Shown here: positions 1-6,328 of the stretch, piece after piece
Layout: each line of letters starts with the position of its first letter
Numbering within the stretch: position 1 is the stretch's first letter
Assembly (NCBI GenBank): GCA_964387535.1
Contig: CAYLXH010000082.1
Coordinates: forward strand, 1 to 10,046
DNA: 10,046 nucleotides
Origin: Butyricicoccus_A sp964387535
Lineage (GTDB): Bacteria > Bacillota > Clostridia > Oscillospirales > Butyricicoccaceae
Direction of reading: 5' to 3'
Translations under genes and position numbers: made by a program
Notes under the pieces: generated by a model
Seen by the model: the letters and a program-made list of their open reading frames with translations, nothing else
Databases searched by the model: none
Told to the model about the DNA's origin: nothing

Positions 1-112
1 CGCAAAGGCGGGTGTGCTTTCCGAGCTTCGCAAGCGTGAGCATTATGAGAGCCCAAGCGTAAAGCGCCGTAAGAAGTCCGAAGCGGCACGCGCAAAGAGA
101 AAGCGCTACTAA
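1..112 (+). CDS. rpsU: 30S ribosomal protein bS21, C-terminal part
   Basis: Only the last 36 codons are present; the gene enters from the left edge, in frame from base 2, and stops at TAA 110-112. The visible peptide contains GVLSELRKREHYESPSVKRR and then a Lys/Arg-rich tail ending in KRKRY. The KREHYE-PSV motif followed by a basic tail is the standard end of bS21, a small basic protein of the 30S subunit platform that binds 16S rRNA near the anti-Shine-Dalgarno end and helps translation initiation. The basic composition fits direct RNA contact. A clean terminator follows 18 bases after the stop, so rpsU is the last gene of its transcript. The start and N-terminus lie outside the window. Confidence 0.95.
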   Translation, partial: AKAGVLSELRKREHYESPSVKRRKKSEAARAKRKRY

Positions 113-130
113 TATTGAATATTAGAGTAA

Positions 131-166
131 AACACCGAGGTACGTTGTACTTCGGTGTTTTGTTTT
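131..166 (+). terminator. Intrinsic terminator after rpsU
   Basis: A 13-bp stem pairs AACACCGAGGTAC (131-143) with GTACTTCGGTGTT (147-159) around a GTT loop, with one G-U pair, and is followed by TTGTTTT. It begins 18 bases after the rpsU stop. The bases to its left include AAAA, so it may also work weakly on the opposite strand. Confidence 0.93.
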
Positions 167-198
167 CCACCTATGTCTTTCGGTATTCCCACCGAATG

Positions 199-227
199 TG
201 GATAAAATCAGCGCAGCTGCATATACT
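199..227 (+). promoter_or_regulatory. Candidate vegetative promoter for the 234-399 RNA
   Basis: TGGATA (199-204, 4 of 6 matches to TTGACA) and TATACT (222-227, 5 of 6 to TATAAT) are separated by exactly 17 bases. The predicted start is near 233-235. It lies between the rpsU terminator and a strongly structured stretch with no open reading frame of note, which is what an independently transcribed RNA would need. Confidence 0.55.
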
Positions 228-233
228 GACAGG

Positions 234-399
234 GAAGCAGAATATCTTATAACCGCGCCGAAGGGCGCAGCTGCGGCATAAGTAACCACGGACGGTTCGC
301 TTCCTGAGAGGAAAGCCGCAGTATCACGCACCGACACATCCGGTTGCGGGAGAATTCCGGTTTGCGGGCATCCGCATACCGGAATTTTCTGCTGTTTTT
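234..399 (+). ncRNA. Candidate structured RNA, about 160 nt, family not recognised
   Basis: This stretch has a promoter in front, no credible protein gene, and a dense set of compatible stems. A closing stem joins AGCAGAA (236-242) to TTCTGCT (387-393), directly followed by GTTTTT. Inside it come, in order: a hairpin GCGCC/GGCGC (255-259 with 264-268, loop GAAG); a perfect 7-bp stem CTGCGGC/GCCGCAG (271-277 with 315-321) enclosing two small hairpins (284-287 with 294-297, and 301-304 with 310-313); a hairpin CGCACCG with CGGTTGCG (327-333 with 341-348, one bulged T); and the long terminator hairpin at 353-386. I do not see the signature sequences of SRP RNA, tmRNA, RNase P RNA, 6S RNA or the common riboswitches. 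It could instead be a leader that controls the small membrane protein gene at 488 through the terminator. Stems were found by eye, without energy calculation. Confidence 0.55.
353..390 (+). terminator. Strong intrinsic terminator of the candidate RNA
   Basis: A 15-position stem pairs AATTCCGGTTTGCGG (353-367) with CCGCATACCGGAATT (372-386), with a single T-T mismatch and a GCAT loop. It is followed by TTCT and, a few bases later, TTTTT (395-399). No open reading frame ends just before it, so it must end a non-coding transcript or act as a regulated leader terminator. Confidence 0.85.
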
Positions 400-412
400 C
401 ACAGAAGGAGGG

Positions 413-441
413 TAGACGGAGTGGATAAAATGTGATATGCT
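413..441 (+). promoter_or_regulatory. Candidate extended -10 promoter for the small membrane protein gene
   Basis: TAGACG (413-418, 4 of 6 matches to TTGACA) and TATGCT (436-441, 4 of 6 to TATAAT) are 17 bases apart, and TGA directly precedes the -10 element, giving an extended -10 (TGn). Predicted start is near 448, about 40 bases before the ATG at 488. The individual hexamers are weak. Confidence 0.35.
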
Positions 442-487
442 GAACAAAAGCAGCGGTGTGCGTCGCACCGAATGGAGGGAAAGCAGA

Positions 488-703
488 ATGAACAAAGCAG
501 AACGTTTCTTTCGTGGTTTGGCACTGATCAGCGTTGGTATCATTCTTGGTTTTTTGTTGGCACCGATTAAAAAAGGAATCCAGGTGACCATTGGAAGCAA
601 TAATACGGGCTCCGAGCTGATGAACCAGTATGGATGGGATGACGACTGGGACGACGAGGACTGGGAGGATGAACCGATTCCGGAAGAAGAGGACAAAACC
701 TGA
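488..703 (+). CDS. Small single-pass membrane protein with an acidic tail, 71 aa
   Basis: I do not recognise a named family. Residues 1-6 are polar with a net positive charge, residues about 7-27 (FFRGLALISVGIILGFLLAPI) form one hydrophobic segment, and KK follows at once. From residue 48 the tail is dominated by Asp, Glu and Trp (GWDDDWDDEDWEDE, then PIPEEEDK). The segment GFLLAPIKKG recalls the short glycine-rich membrane motif of YtxH-like proteins, but the likeness is slight. By the positive-inside rule both ends of the helix are basic, so I cannot fix the orientation. The ATG at 488 was chosen over an in-frame ATG at 437 because GGAGGG lies about 9 bases before it and the upstream residues are unlike a gene start. 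It is a single-gene unit closed by a terminator. Its function is unknown. Confidence 0.75.
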   Translation: MNKAERFFRGLALISVGIILGFLLAPIKKGIQVTIGSNNTGSELMNQYGWDDDWDDEDWEDEPIPEEEDKT

Positions 704-715
704 TATGTGATGTGG

Positions 716-745
716 CCGGCTGACGAAAGTTTGCCGGTTTTTTCT
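716..745 (+). terminator. Intrinsic terminator after the small membrane protein gene
   Basis: CCGGC (716-720) pairs with GCCGG (733-737), extended outward by two G-U pairs, with an inner AC-GAAA-GT cap (723-730), then a run of T (738-743). It begins 13 bases after the stop codon. Confidence 0.85.
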
Positions 746-746
746 T

Positions 747-1040
747 GTGGAGGAAGTTTTTTAAAATAAGGAAGCTGTGGTATACGAAAGCAGGTGGCGC
801 ATCACAAAAAAGAGCTTGAGAGCAGAGAGACGATTGCGAATCGAAACCGGAGTGATTGAGACATGTTGGCAGCCGGACTGGCAGTCAATGGACACTTGGT
901 GACCGTGCTGGTACGGAAGATGTGCCGGCATGATGAGTTGCCGTATGATTTGTGTATTGGAAGCACAAGATATTGTGGAATGAGAAACGATGGGACGAGT
1001 GGGAGATTCGTCCCGTTTTGCGGCATGTTGAGAGAGAAAT
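747..1040 (+). other. Gene-poor stretch with scattered hairpins, function unknown
   Basis: No protein gene here convinced me. A 72-codon frame at 863-1081 runs through the next operon's promoter and resembles nothing known. Structure visible by eye includes the hairpin CGATT-GCG-AATCG (831-843), the pair ATCAC/GTGAT (801-805 with 852-856), the palindrome TGCCGGCA (923-930) and a terminator-like stem GGGACGA/TCGTCCC (992-998 with 1008-1014) followed by GTTTTG. An extended -10-like TGGTATACG (778-786) has only a poor -35. It may hold a second small RNA or be degraded sequence. Confidence 0.3.
990..1019 (+). terminator. Weak terminator-like hairpin
   Basis: GGGACGA (992-998) pairs with TCGTCCC (1008-1014) around a nine-base loop and can be extended by one wobble and one A-T pair. 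The tract after it is only GTTTTG. It sits 22 bases before the promoter of the topoisomerase operon, so it could insulate that promoter from upstream transcription. Confidence 0.45.
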
Positions 1041-1069
1041 TTGACGTGGGACAGTTTTTGCGATATACT
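1041..1069 (+). promoter_or_regulatory. Strong vegetative promoter of the topoisomerase operon
   Basis: TTGACG (1041-1046, 5 of 6) and TATACT (1064-1069, 5 of 6) are separated by 17 bases, the optimal spacing. Predicted transcription start is near 1076, giving a leader of about 60 bases before the ATG at 1135. Confidence 0.85.
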
Positions 1070-1134
1070 AACCTGTATTAGCACAAAAAGTGAGAAATGG
1101 TTTTGAGTATACGCTATTTTGGGAGAATTATCGA

Positions 1135-3126
1135 ATGAAACAGTCGAATGAATACGGAAATGAGAGTATTTCTGCGCTAAAAGGCGCGGACCGTGTGCGC
1201 AAGCGTCCGGGCGTGATTTTCGGATCAGACGGTCTGGAAGGATGCGAACACTCGGTGTTTGAGATTTTGTCCAACTCCATTGATGAGGCGCGGGAGGGCT
1301 ATGGTGACAGGATCACCGTCACGCGCTTTCTGGATCATTCGATTGAGGTGGAAGATCACGGACGCGGCATCCCGGTGGACTTTAATGCAAATGAGCAGCG
1401 GTATAACTGGGAATTGGTGTTTTGTGAGCTGTATGCGGGCGGAAAATATCGGACCAATGAGGGAGAAAACTACGAGTTTTCTCTGGGATTAAATGGTTTG
1501 GGTACCTGCGCTACCCAGTATTCCTCGGAATACATGGACGTCTGGGTGCGGCGGGACGGATACGAGTACACGCTACACTTTGAAAAAGGCGAGAACCGCA
1601 CCGGAGTCAAAGCGGGTTTCCGTCGGAAAAAGGTGACCAACCGGGAGACGGGGACGCGGATTCGCTGGCGTCCGGATCTGGAGGTCTTTACGGATATTGC
1701 GATTCCGCAGGAATATTATCAGGATGTATTAAAACGGCAGGCGGTTGTCAATCCGCACCTGCGGTTTGTGCTGCGGACGGAGACGGAGAACGGATTTACG
1801 ACAGAAGAATTCTATTATGAAAATGGAATTTCCGATTATGCCGCAGAACTTGCAGGAGAGCAGGCTTTGTCTTCGGTGCAGTCGATTTCATCGGAGAAGC
1901 GCGGACGTGACCGCGCAGATAAGCCGGAATATAAGGTACTGATGAACTGTTCGTTTTGTTTTTCCTCCGTGGTTTCGCAGATAGAATACTATCACAATTC
2001 CTCCTGGCTGGAGCATGGAGGTGCCCCGGAGAAAGCCGTGCGTTCGGCGTTCGTCTCCGCGGTAGATGCCTATCTGAAGCAAAATGGAAAATACAACAAA
2101 AACGAAAGCCGTATTTCGTTTCAGGATATTGCAGACAGCCTGATTCTCGTCACAAACTGTTTTTCCACGTATACCTCGTATGAAAATCAGACCAAGAAGT
2201 CGATTACGAACAAGTTCATTCAAGAGGCCATGACGGAGTTCCTGCGCAACGGACTGGAAATTTACTTCATCGAGAATAAGGCAGAAGCGGAAAAAATTAC
2301 CGAACAGGTTCTCATTAACAAACGCTCCCGCGAACAGGCAGAGCGAGCACGTCTGAATATCCGCAAGAAGTTGTCCGGCAATCTGGATATGGCAAACCGT
2401 GTACAGAAGTTTGTGGACTGCCGTACCAAGGACACCTCTCGTCGGGAGCTGTATATTGTGGAAGGCGATTCGGCACTGGGATCCTGCAAGCAGGGACGCG
2501 ATTCAGAATTCCAGGCGATTATGCCGGTGCGCGGAAAGATTCTGAACTGCCTGAAGGCGGATTACGATAAGATTTTCAAGAGCGATATCATCACGGATCT
2601 GCTGCGCGTGCTGGGCTGTGGGGTGGAAGTGCGCACCAAAGCGACCAAAGATCTGACGAGTTTTGATCTGGATAAGCTGCGGTGGAACAAGATTGTGATC
2701 TGCACGGATGCGGACGTAGATGGCTTCCAGATTCGCACGCTGATTCTGACGATGCTGTATCGGCTGGTGCCGACGCTGATTGATCAGGGTTATGTCTATA
2801 TTGCGGAGTCGCCGCTGTACGAAATCACCTGCAAAGGGCAGACGTATTTTGCCTTTGACGAGACGGAGAAAGCACAGATTCTGGCAAAGCTGGAAGGAAA
2901 ACGCTGCAAGCTGCAGCGCTCCAAAGGATTGGGTGAAAATGACCCGGAGATGATGTGGGAGACGACGATGAACCCGGAGACACGCCGGCTGATTCGTGTG
3001 ACGCCGGAGGATGTTGCATCGACCCGGGAGATGTTTGATCTGCTGTTGGGAGATAACCTGGCAGGACGAAAGGAATATATTGCGGAACATGGATGGCAGT
3101 ACTTGGACGCTGCGGACATTTCCTGA
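1135..3126 (+). CDS. parE: Type IIA DNA topoisomerase subunit B (topoisomerase IV-like, ParE/GyrB family), 663 aa
   Basis: This is the ATPase half of a type IIA topoisomerase: it binds ATP to close a clamp on DNA and supplies the metal site for strand cleavage by the A subunit. In order, the GHKL ATPase domain shows E43 and N47 in EILSNSIDEA, D74 in DHGRGIP (74-80), and the ATP lid GLNGLG (118-123). The transducer carries QTK (352-354) with the ATP-contacting lysine. The TOPRIM domain has EGDSALGS (443-450) and TDADVDG (524-530), so the metal-binding acidic residues E443, D525 and D527 are all present. RSKGLGENDPEMMW begins near 595. Length is normal for ParE and for Gram-positive GyrB. ATG 1135 was chosen over GTG 1090 because GGGAGA lies 8 bases before it. 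Several motifs differ from the textbook forms (DDGRG to DHGRG, GLHGVG to GLNGLG, DSAGGS to DSALGS), as I recall for a second, divergent pair in Clostridia. Being next to the A subunit supports the call; the choice of ParE over a second gyrase is an inference. Confidence 0.9.
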   Translation: MKQSNEYGNESISALKGADRVRKRPGVIFGSDGLEGCEHSVFEILSNSIDEAREGYGDRITVTRFLDHSIEVEDHGRGIPVDFNANEQRYNWELVFCELYAGGKYRTNEGENYEFSLGLNGLGTCATQYSSEYMDVWVRRDGYEYTLHFEKGENRTGVKAGFRRKKVTNRETGTRIRWRPDLEVFTDIAIPQEYYQDVLKRQAVVNPHLRFVLRTETENGFTTEEFYYENGISDYAAELAGEQALSSVQSISSEKRGRDRADKPEYKVLMNCSFCFSSVVSQIEYYHNSSWLEHGGAPEKAVRSAFVSAVDAYLKQNGKYNKNESRISFQDIADSLILVTNCFSTYTSYENQTKKSITNKFIQEAMTEFLRNGLEIYFIENKAEAEKITEQVLINKRSREQAERARLNIRKKLSGNLDMANRVQKFVDCRTKDTSRRELYIVEGDSALGSCKQGRDSEFQAIMPVRGKILNCLKADYDKIFKSDIITDLLRVLGCGVEVRTKATKDLTSFDLDKLRWNKIVICTDADVDGFQIRTLILTMLYRLVPTLIDQGYVYIAESPLYEITCKGQTYFAFDETEKAQILAKLEGKRCKLQRSKGLGENDPEMMWETTMNPETRRLIRVTPEDVASTREMFDLLLGDNLAGRKEYIAEHGWQYLDAADIS

Positions 3127-3147
3127 CAAGAGAGTGAAAAAAAAGCA

Positions 3148-5355
3148 ATGGCAAAAAAAACACAAAAGCAGCCGAAGCGGGATTACCACGCGCCGGAGCC
3201 GATCCAACAGCCGATTACGGACACGCTGCGCGAAAATTATATGCCGTATGCGATGAGCGTCATCGTGTCGCGTGCGATTCCGGAAATTGACGGCTTTAAG
3301 CCTTCGCACCGCAAGCTGCTGTATATGATGTATAAAATGGGTCTGATGGGTCAAACCCGTACGAAGTCTGCGAACATTGTCGGTCAGACCATGAAGCTGA
3401 ATCCGCATGGTGACAGCGCCATCTATGAAACGATGGTGCGTTTGACGCGCGGCAACGAGGCGCTGCTCATGCCGTTTGTGGATTCCAAAGGAAACTTTGG
3501 CAAGGTGTATTCACGCGATATGGCGTATGCGGCGCCGCGCTACACGGAGGCGAAGCTGGACGCATTCTGTAGGGAGCTGTTTCGCGATATTGACACGGAT
3601 GCGGTGGATTTTGTGGACAACTATGACGGCGAAATGAAGGAGCCGACACTGCTGCCGACGACCTTCCCGAACATTCTGGTTTCTGCAAACACGGGCATTG
3701 CGGTCGGCATGGCGAGTTCATTCTGTGGATTTAATCTGCATGAGGTCTGCCGGACGGCGATTGCGTTTATTCGGGACAGTGAGTGTGATTTGATGGAGAC
3801 GCTGCCGGCGCCTGATTTCCCGACCGGCGGGGAGATCATTTGGAACCGCGAGGAGATGCAGCGTATTTACGAGACGGGACGCGGGTCATTTAAAGTGCGC
3901 GCGCGGTGGCGGTATCTCAAAAAGGAGCACATTATTGAGGTCATCGAAATCCCGTACACGACGACGATTGAGGCGATTATTGACAAGATTACCGATCTGG
4001 TCAAGGCGGGCAAGATTCGTGAGATCTCGGACATTCGCGATGAGAGCGATTTGTCGGGATTGAAGATTGCCATTGACCTCAAGCGCGGCACAGACCCGGA
4101 ACGACTGATGGAGCGTTTGATGCAGATGACGCCGCTGATGGACAGCTGCTCCTGCAATTTTAACGTGCTGATTGCTGGTATGCCGCGGGTTCTGGGCGTG
4201 CGTGCGCTGTTGGAGGAGTGGACCGCGTGGCGAACGGAGTGCAAAAAGCGCACCCTGTTTTTTGAGCTGGGAAAAAAACGCGATAAGCTGCATCTGCTCC
4301 ACGGCCTGAAGGAGATTCTTCTGGATATTGACAAGGCAATTGCAATTATTCGCAATACGGAGACCGACAGCATGGTTGTTCCGAACCTGATGAAGGGCTT
4401 TGCGATTGATGAGGTTCAGGCAGAATTTATTGCGGAGATTAAGCTGCGCCATATTAACAAGGAATACATCCTCAAGCGTCTGACGGAAACCGAAGAGCTG
4501 GAAAAAGAAATTGCCCGTCTGGAAAGTATTCTCAAGAGCAAGACCAAGGTACGCAACTTGATTATCAAAGAGCTGGAGACCGTCATCAAGACCTATCCGG
4601 CGCCGCGCCATTCGGTGATTGTGCCGGAGGAGGAAGTGGAAAGCAGTGCACCTGAGGAAGAGATTCCGGACTATCCGGTTCATCTGTTCCTGACACGGGA
4701 GGGCTATTTCAAAAAGATCACGCGTCAGTCCTATCGGTCGGGATCGGATCATAAATTGAAGGAAGGCGATGAACTTCTTCAGTCCTTTGAGGCGACGAAT
4801 CGGACGGAATTGCTGTTCTTTACGAATCAGCAGAAGGTATACCGGGCGAGGGCGTGTGATTTTGAGGATTCGAAGGCGAGCACACTGGGTGACTATCTGC
4901 CGGCAAAGCTGGAAATGGACGAAGAGGAGCGGCCGTGTTTCCTGATGCTGCCGGGAGCGTACGATGGCAGTCTGATCATTGTATTCGAGAATGGAAAGGC
5001 GGCGCGATTTGATCTGTCTGGCTTTGTCACAAAGACCAACCGGAGACGGCTGACCAGTGCGTACTCGGATCGTTCCCCGGCCAAGGCGTTTTTCCATGTG
5101 ACCGAGGAATCCCGGATCACGCTGTTTGCGACGAACGGACGGGCGTTGACGATCGAGACATCCGTCATTCCCACGAAGAATACGCGGACGACCATTGGCG
5201 TACAGGCGATGCAGCTGCGCGGCGGACACACCGTGACCCATGCAGTATGGACCAAGGACACGCCGTTTTCGGAGTCGCGTCGATATGTGTCACATTCCAT
5301 TCCGTCCATTGGCGCGATGCTGCGCGAGGAGGACAAAGGACAGTTGACGCTGTGA
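3148..5355 (+). CDS. parC: Type IIA DNA topoisomerase subunit A (topoisomerase IV-like, ParC/GyrA family), 735 aa
   Basis: This is the DNA-cleaving and rejoining subunit; with the B subunit encoded 21 bases upstream it would form the A2B2 enzyme that passes one duplex through another. The winged-helix region spans about 30-190, with catalytic Tyr132 next to Arg131 in AAPRYTEAKL, PHGDS at 86-90, and the intercalating-Ile region TGIAVGMAS (182-190). The tower and a charged coiled-coil stretch (about 440-480) follow. The C-terminal part (about 508-700) contains strand-rich repeats typical of a pinwheel, but no QRRGGRG-type GyrA box, which argues against full gyrase supercoiling activity. Ser90 and Glu94 occupy the usual quinolone-contact positions and look wild type. 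Relative to E. coli GyrA, Arg47 is Lys56 and His78 is Asn85. It is shorter than many ParC and GyrA proteins, mainly at the C-terminus. The ATG has only a weak GAGAG-type ribosome site, so translation is probably coupled to the upstream gene. Confidence 0.9.
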   Translation: MAKKTQKQPKRDYHAPEPIQQPITDTLRENYMPYAMSVIVSRAIPEIDGFKPSHRKLLYMMYKMGLMGQTRTKSANIVGQTMKLNPHGDSAIYETMVRLTRGNEALLMPFVDSKGNFGKVYSRDMAYAAPRYTEAKLDAFCRELFRDIDTDAVDFVDNYDGEMKEPTLLPTTFPNILVSANTGIAVGMASSFCGFNLHEVCRTAIAFIRDSECDLMETLPAPDFPTGGEIIWNREEMQRIYETGRGSFKVRARWRYLKKEHIIEVIEIPYTTTIEAIIDKITDLVKAGKIREISDIRDESDLSGLKIAIDLKRGTDPERLMERLMQMTPLMDSCSCNFNVLIAGMPRVLGVRALLEEWTAWRTECKKRTLFFELGKKRDKLHLLHGLKEILLDIDKAIAIIRNTETDSMVVPNLMKGFAIDEVQAEFIAEIKLRHINKEYILKRLTETEELEKEIARLESILKSKTKVRNLIIKELETVIKTYPAPRHSVIVPEEEVESSAPEEEIPDYPVHLFLTREGYFKKITRQSYRSGSDHKLKEGDELLQSFEATNRTELLFFTNQQKVYRARACDFEDSKASTLGDYLPAKLEMDEEERPCFLMLPGAYDGSLIIVFENGKAARFDLSGFVTKTNRRRLTSAYSDRSPAKAFFHVTEESRITLFATNGRALTIETSVIPTKNTRTTIGVQAMQLRGGHTVTHAVWTKDTPFSESRRYVSHSIPSIGAMLREEDKGQLTL

Positions 5356-5370
5356 GACAACGGAGAGAAT

Positions 5371-5404
5371 CACCACAAAGCGGTTGCTTTGTGGTGATTT
5401 TTTC
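5371..5404 (+). terminator. Intrinsic terminator of the topoisomerase operon
   Basis: A perfect 11-bp stem, CACCACAAAGC (5371-5381) with GCTTTGTGGTG (5386-5396), has a GGTT loop, can be extended by A-T pairs at its base, and is followed by ATTTTTT. It starts 15 bases after the stop codon. Confidence 0.95.
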
Positions 5405-5407
5405 TGT

Positions 5408-5434
5408 GTCATTGGGGGGACTGAGGCATACAAT
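5408..5434 (+). promoter_or_regulatory. Candidate mother-cell sporulation promoter (sigma-E or sigma-K type) for dpaAB
   Basis: CATACAAT (5427-5434) equals the sigma-E -10 consensus and also contains the CATA core shared with sigma-K. About 12 bases upstream GTCATTG (5408-5414) partly matches a sigma-E -35. The predicted start, near 5441, would leave a leader of about 15 bases, short but with the ribosome site included. In Bacillus subtilis spoVF is a sigma-K gene. No vegetative promoter is visible in this 50-base gap. The site is inferred from matching alone. Confidence 0.5.
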
Positions 5435-5455
5435 GAGAGCAGGGAGGGGTGGCAG

Positions 5456-6328
5456 ATGAAGCGACAGCAGAGCTTTGTGTTGGTTGGCGGCGATATTCGC
5501 CAGGCGTATTTGGGCAGGATGCTGGCGGAGAAAGGGGAACGGGTTGTAGCCGTGGGACTGGAACGGCATGACACCGGGAACTGGTTTCGTGTGACCACGG
5601 ACTTGCGACAGGCTTGCGAAGGAGATGCAGTCATAGTGCTACCCCTTCCGGTCATGGGGGAGCGCGGCTTGTTAAACGCCCCTCTCGCCAATGCGCCATT
5701 CCGAGTGTCTGAGGTACTGGATGCGATTCCGGCGGGAAAGATCGTGTTTGGCGGCTCCGTTCCACGGATGGTGCATGAGATGGCGAAACGAAGAGACTTG
5801 ATCGTTCGTGACTATCTCGCGCGGGAGGAGCTGGCGCTGCGCAATGCGATACCTACGGCAGAAGGGGCGATTCAAATCGCCATGGAGGAGCTGCCGGTGA
5901 CGATTCACGGACTCCCGGTGCTCATTGTGGGAAACGGGCGGATTGGTGCGGCGCTGGCGCAGCGAATGAAGGCGCTGGGCGCGCAAGTAACGGTATCCGC
6001 ACGGCGCTATGAGGACTTCGCCCGTATCGAATCCATGGGCTGCCGCGCGGAGGATACCCGCGCGCTGAACGGAATCTTGGAACAGTTTGGTCTGATCGTG
6101 AATACCGTGCCCGCGGAAGTTCTGACTCGTCCGTTGATGGCAGAGTGCCGAGAGGATGTGCTGTTGATTGATCTGGCGAGCGGTGAGGGCGGGACGGCAA
6201 AAAATGCCCGGGATCTGCGCAAGATGATTCATGCACTCTCTCTGCCGGGGCGTGTCGCTCCCGTGACGGCGGCGGCAGACATCTGTGAAACAATCACCCA
6301 TATACTGGAGGAGGAAGGAAAACGGTGA
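5456..6328 (+). CDS. dpaA: Dipicolinate synthase subunit A (SpoVFA), 290 aa
   Basis: With DpaB this makes dipicolinic acid from the lysine-pathway intermediate dihydrodipicolinate (or its precursor) in the mother cell; the product loads into the spore core with calcium and gives heat resistance. The N-terminal domain opens with VLVGGDIRQ (8-16), the nucleotide-fold start characteristic of SpoVFA. The middle motif IPTAEGAIQIA, then TIHG, closely follows the Bacillus protein, and a Rossmann motif GNGRIG (159-164) marks the NAD(P)-binding domain. IDLASGEGGT and LPGRVAP complete the family pattern. Length is about normal for the family (Bacillus about 297). ATG 5456 was chosen over an upstream in-frame ATG at 5384, which lies inside the terminator hairpin; AGGGAGGGG precedes 5456 at proper spacing. 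The last four bases overlap dpaB. No dapA, asd or lysC follows, unlike in Bacillus. Confidence 0.94.
   Translation: MKRQQSFVLVGGDIRQAYLGRMLAEKGERVVAVGLERHDTGNWFRVTTDLRQACEGDAVIVLPLPVMGERGLLNAPLANAPFRVSEVLDAIPAGKIVFGGSVPRMVHEMAKRRDLIVRDYLAREELALRNAIPTAEGAIQIAMEELPVTIHGLPVLIVGNGRIGAALAQRMKALGAQVTVSARRYEDFARIESMGCRAEDTRALNGILEQFGLIVNTVPAEVLTRPLMAECREDVLLIDLASGEGGTAKNARDLRKMIHALSLPGRVAPVTAAADICETITHILEEEGKR

Noticed and set aside
250..350. Short likeness to glycine riboswitch (CGCCGAAGG) and c-di-AMP riboswitch (CGCACC-GACA) sequences
   Set aside because: Only isolated short matches; the other conserved blocks of both families are missing, so I do not assign either.
863..1081. 72-codon frame on the + strand with four cysteines and a possible GGAG upstream
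   Set aside because: It runs through a terminator-like hairpin and over the -35 and -10 of the topoisomerase operon, and its sequence resembles nothing known.
1090..1134. Upstream GTG start for the topoisomerase B subunit
   Set aside because: It has no ribosome site at good spacing, and the extra 15 residues are unlike the family; ATG 1135 has GGGAGA 8 bases before it.
3886..5241. Long open frame (451 codons) on the - strand
   Set aside because: It is antisense to the well-supported topoisomerase A subunit, is rich in Arg, His, Leu and Gln as expected of a shadow frame, and has no family motifs.
5384..5455. Upstream ATG start for dpaA
   Set aside because: It lies inside the terminator hairpin of the previous operon, and the added residues do not match the family's start.
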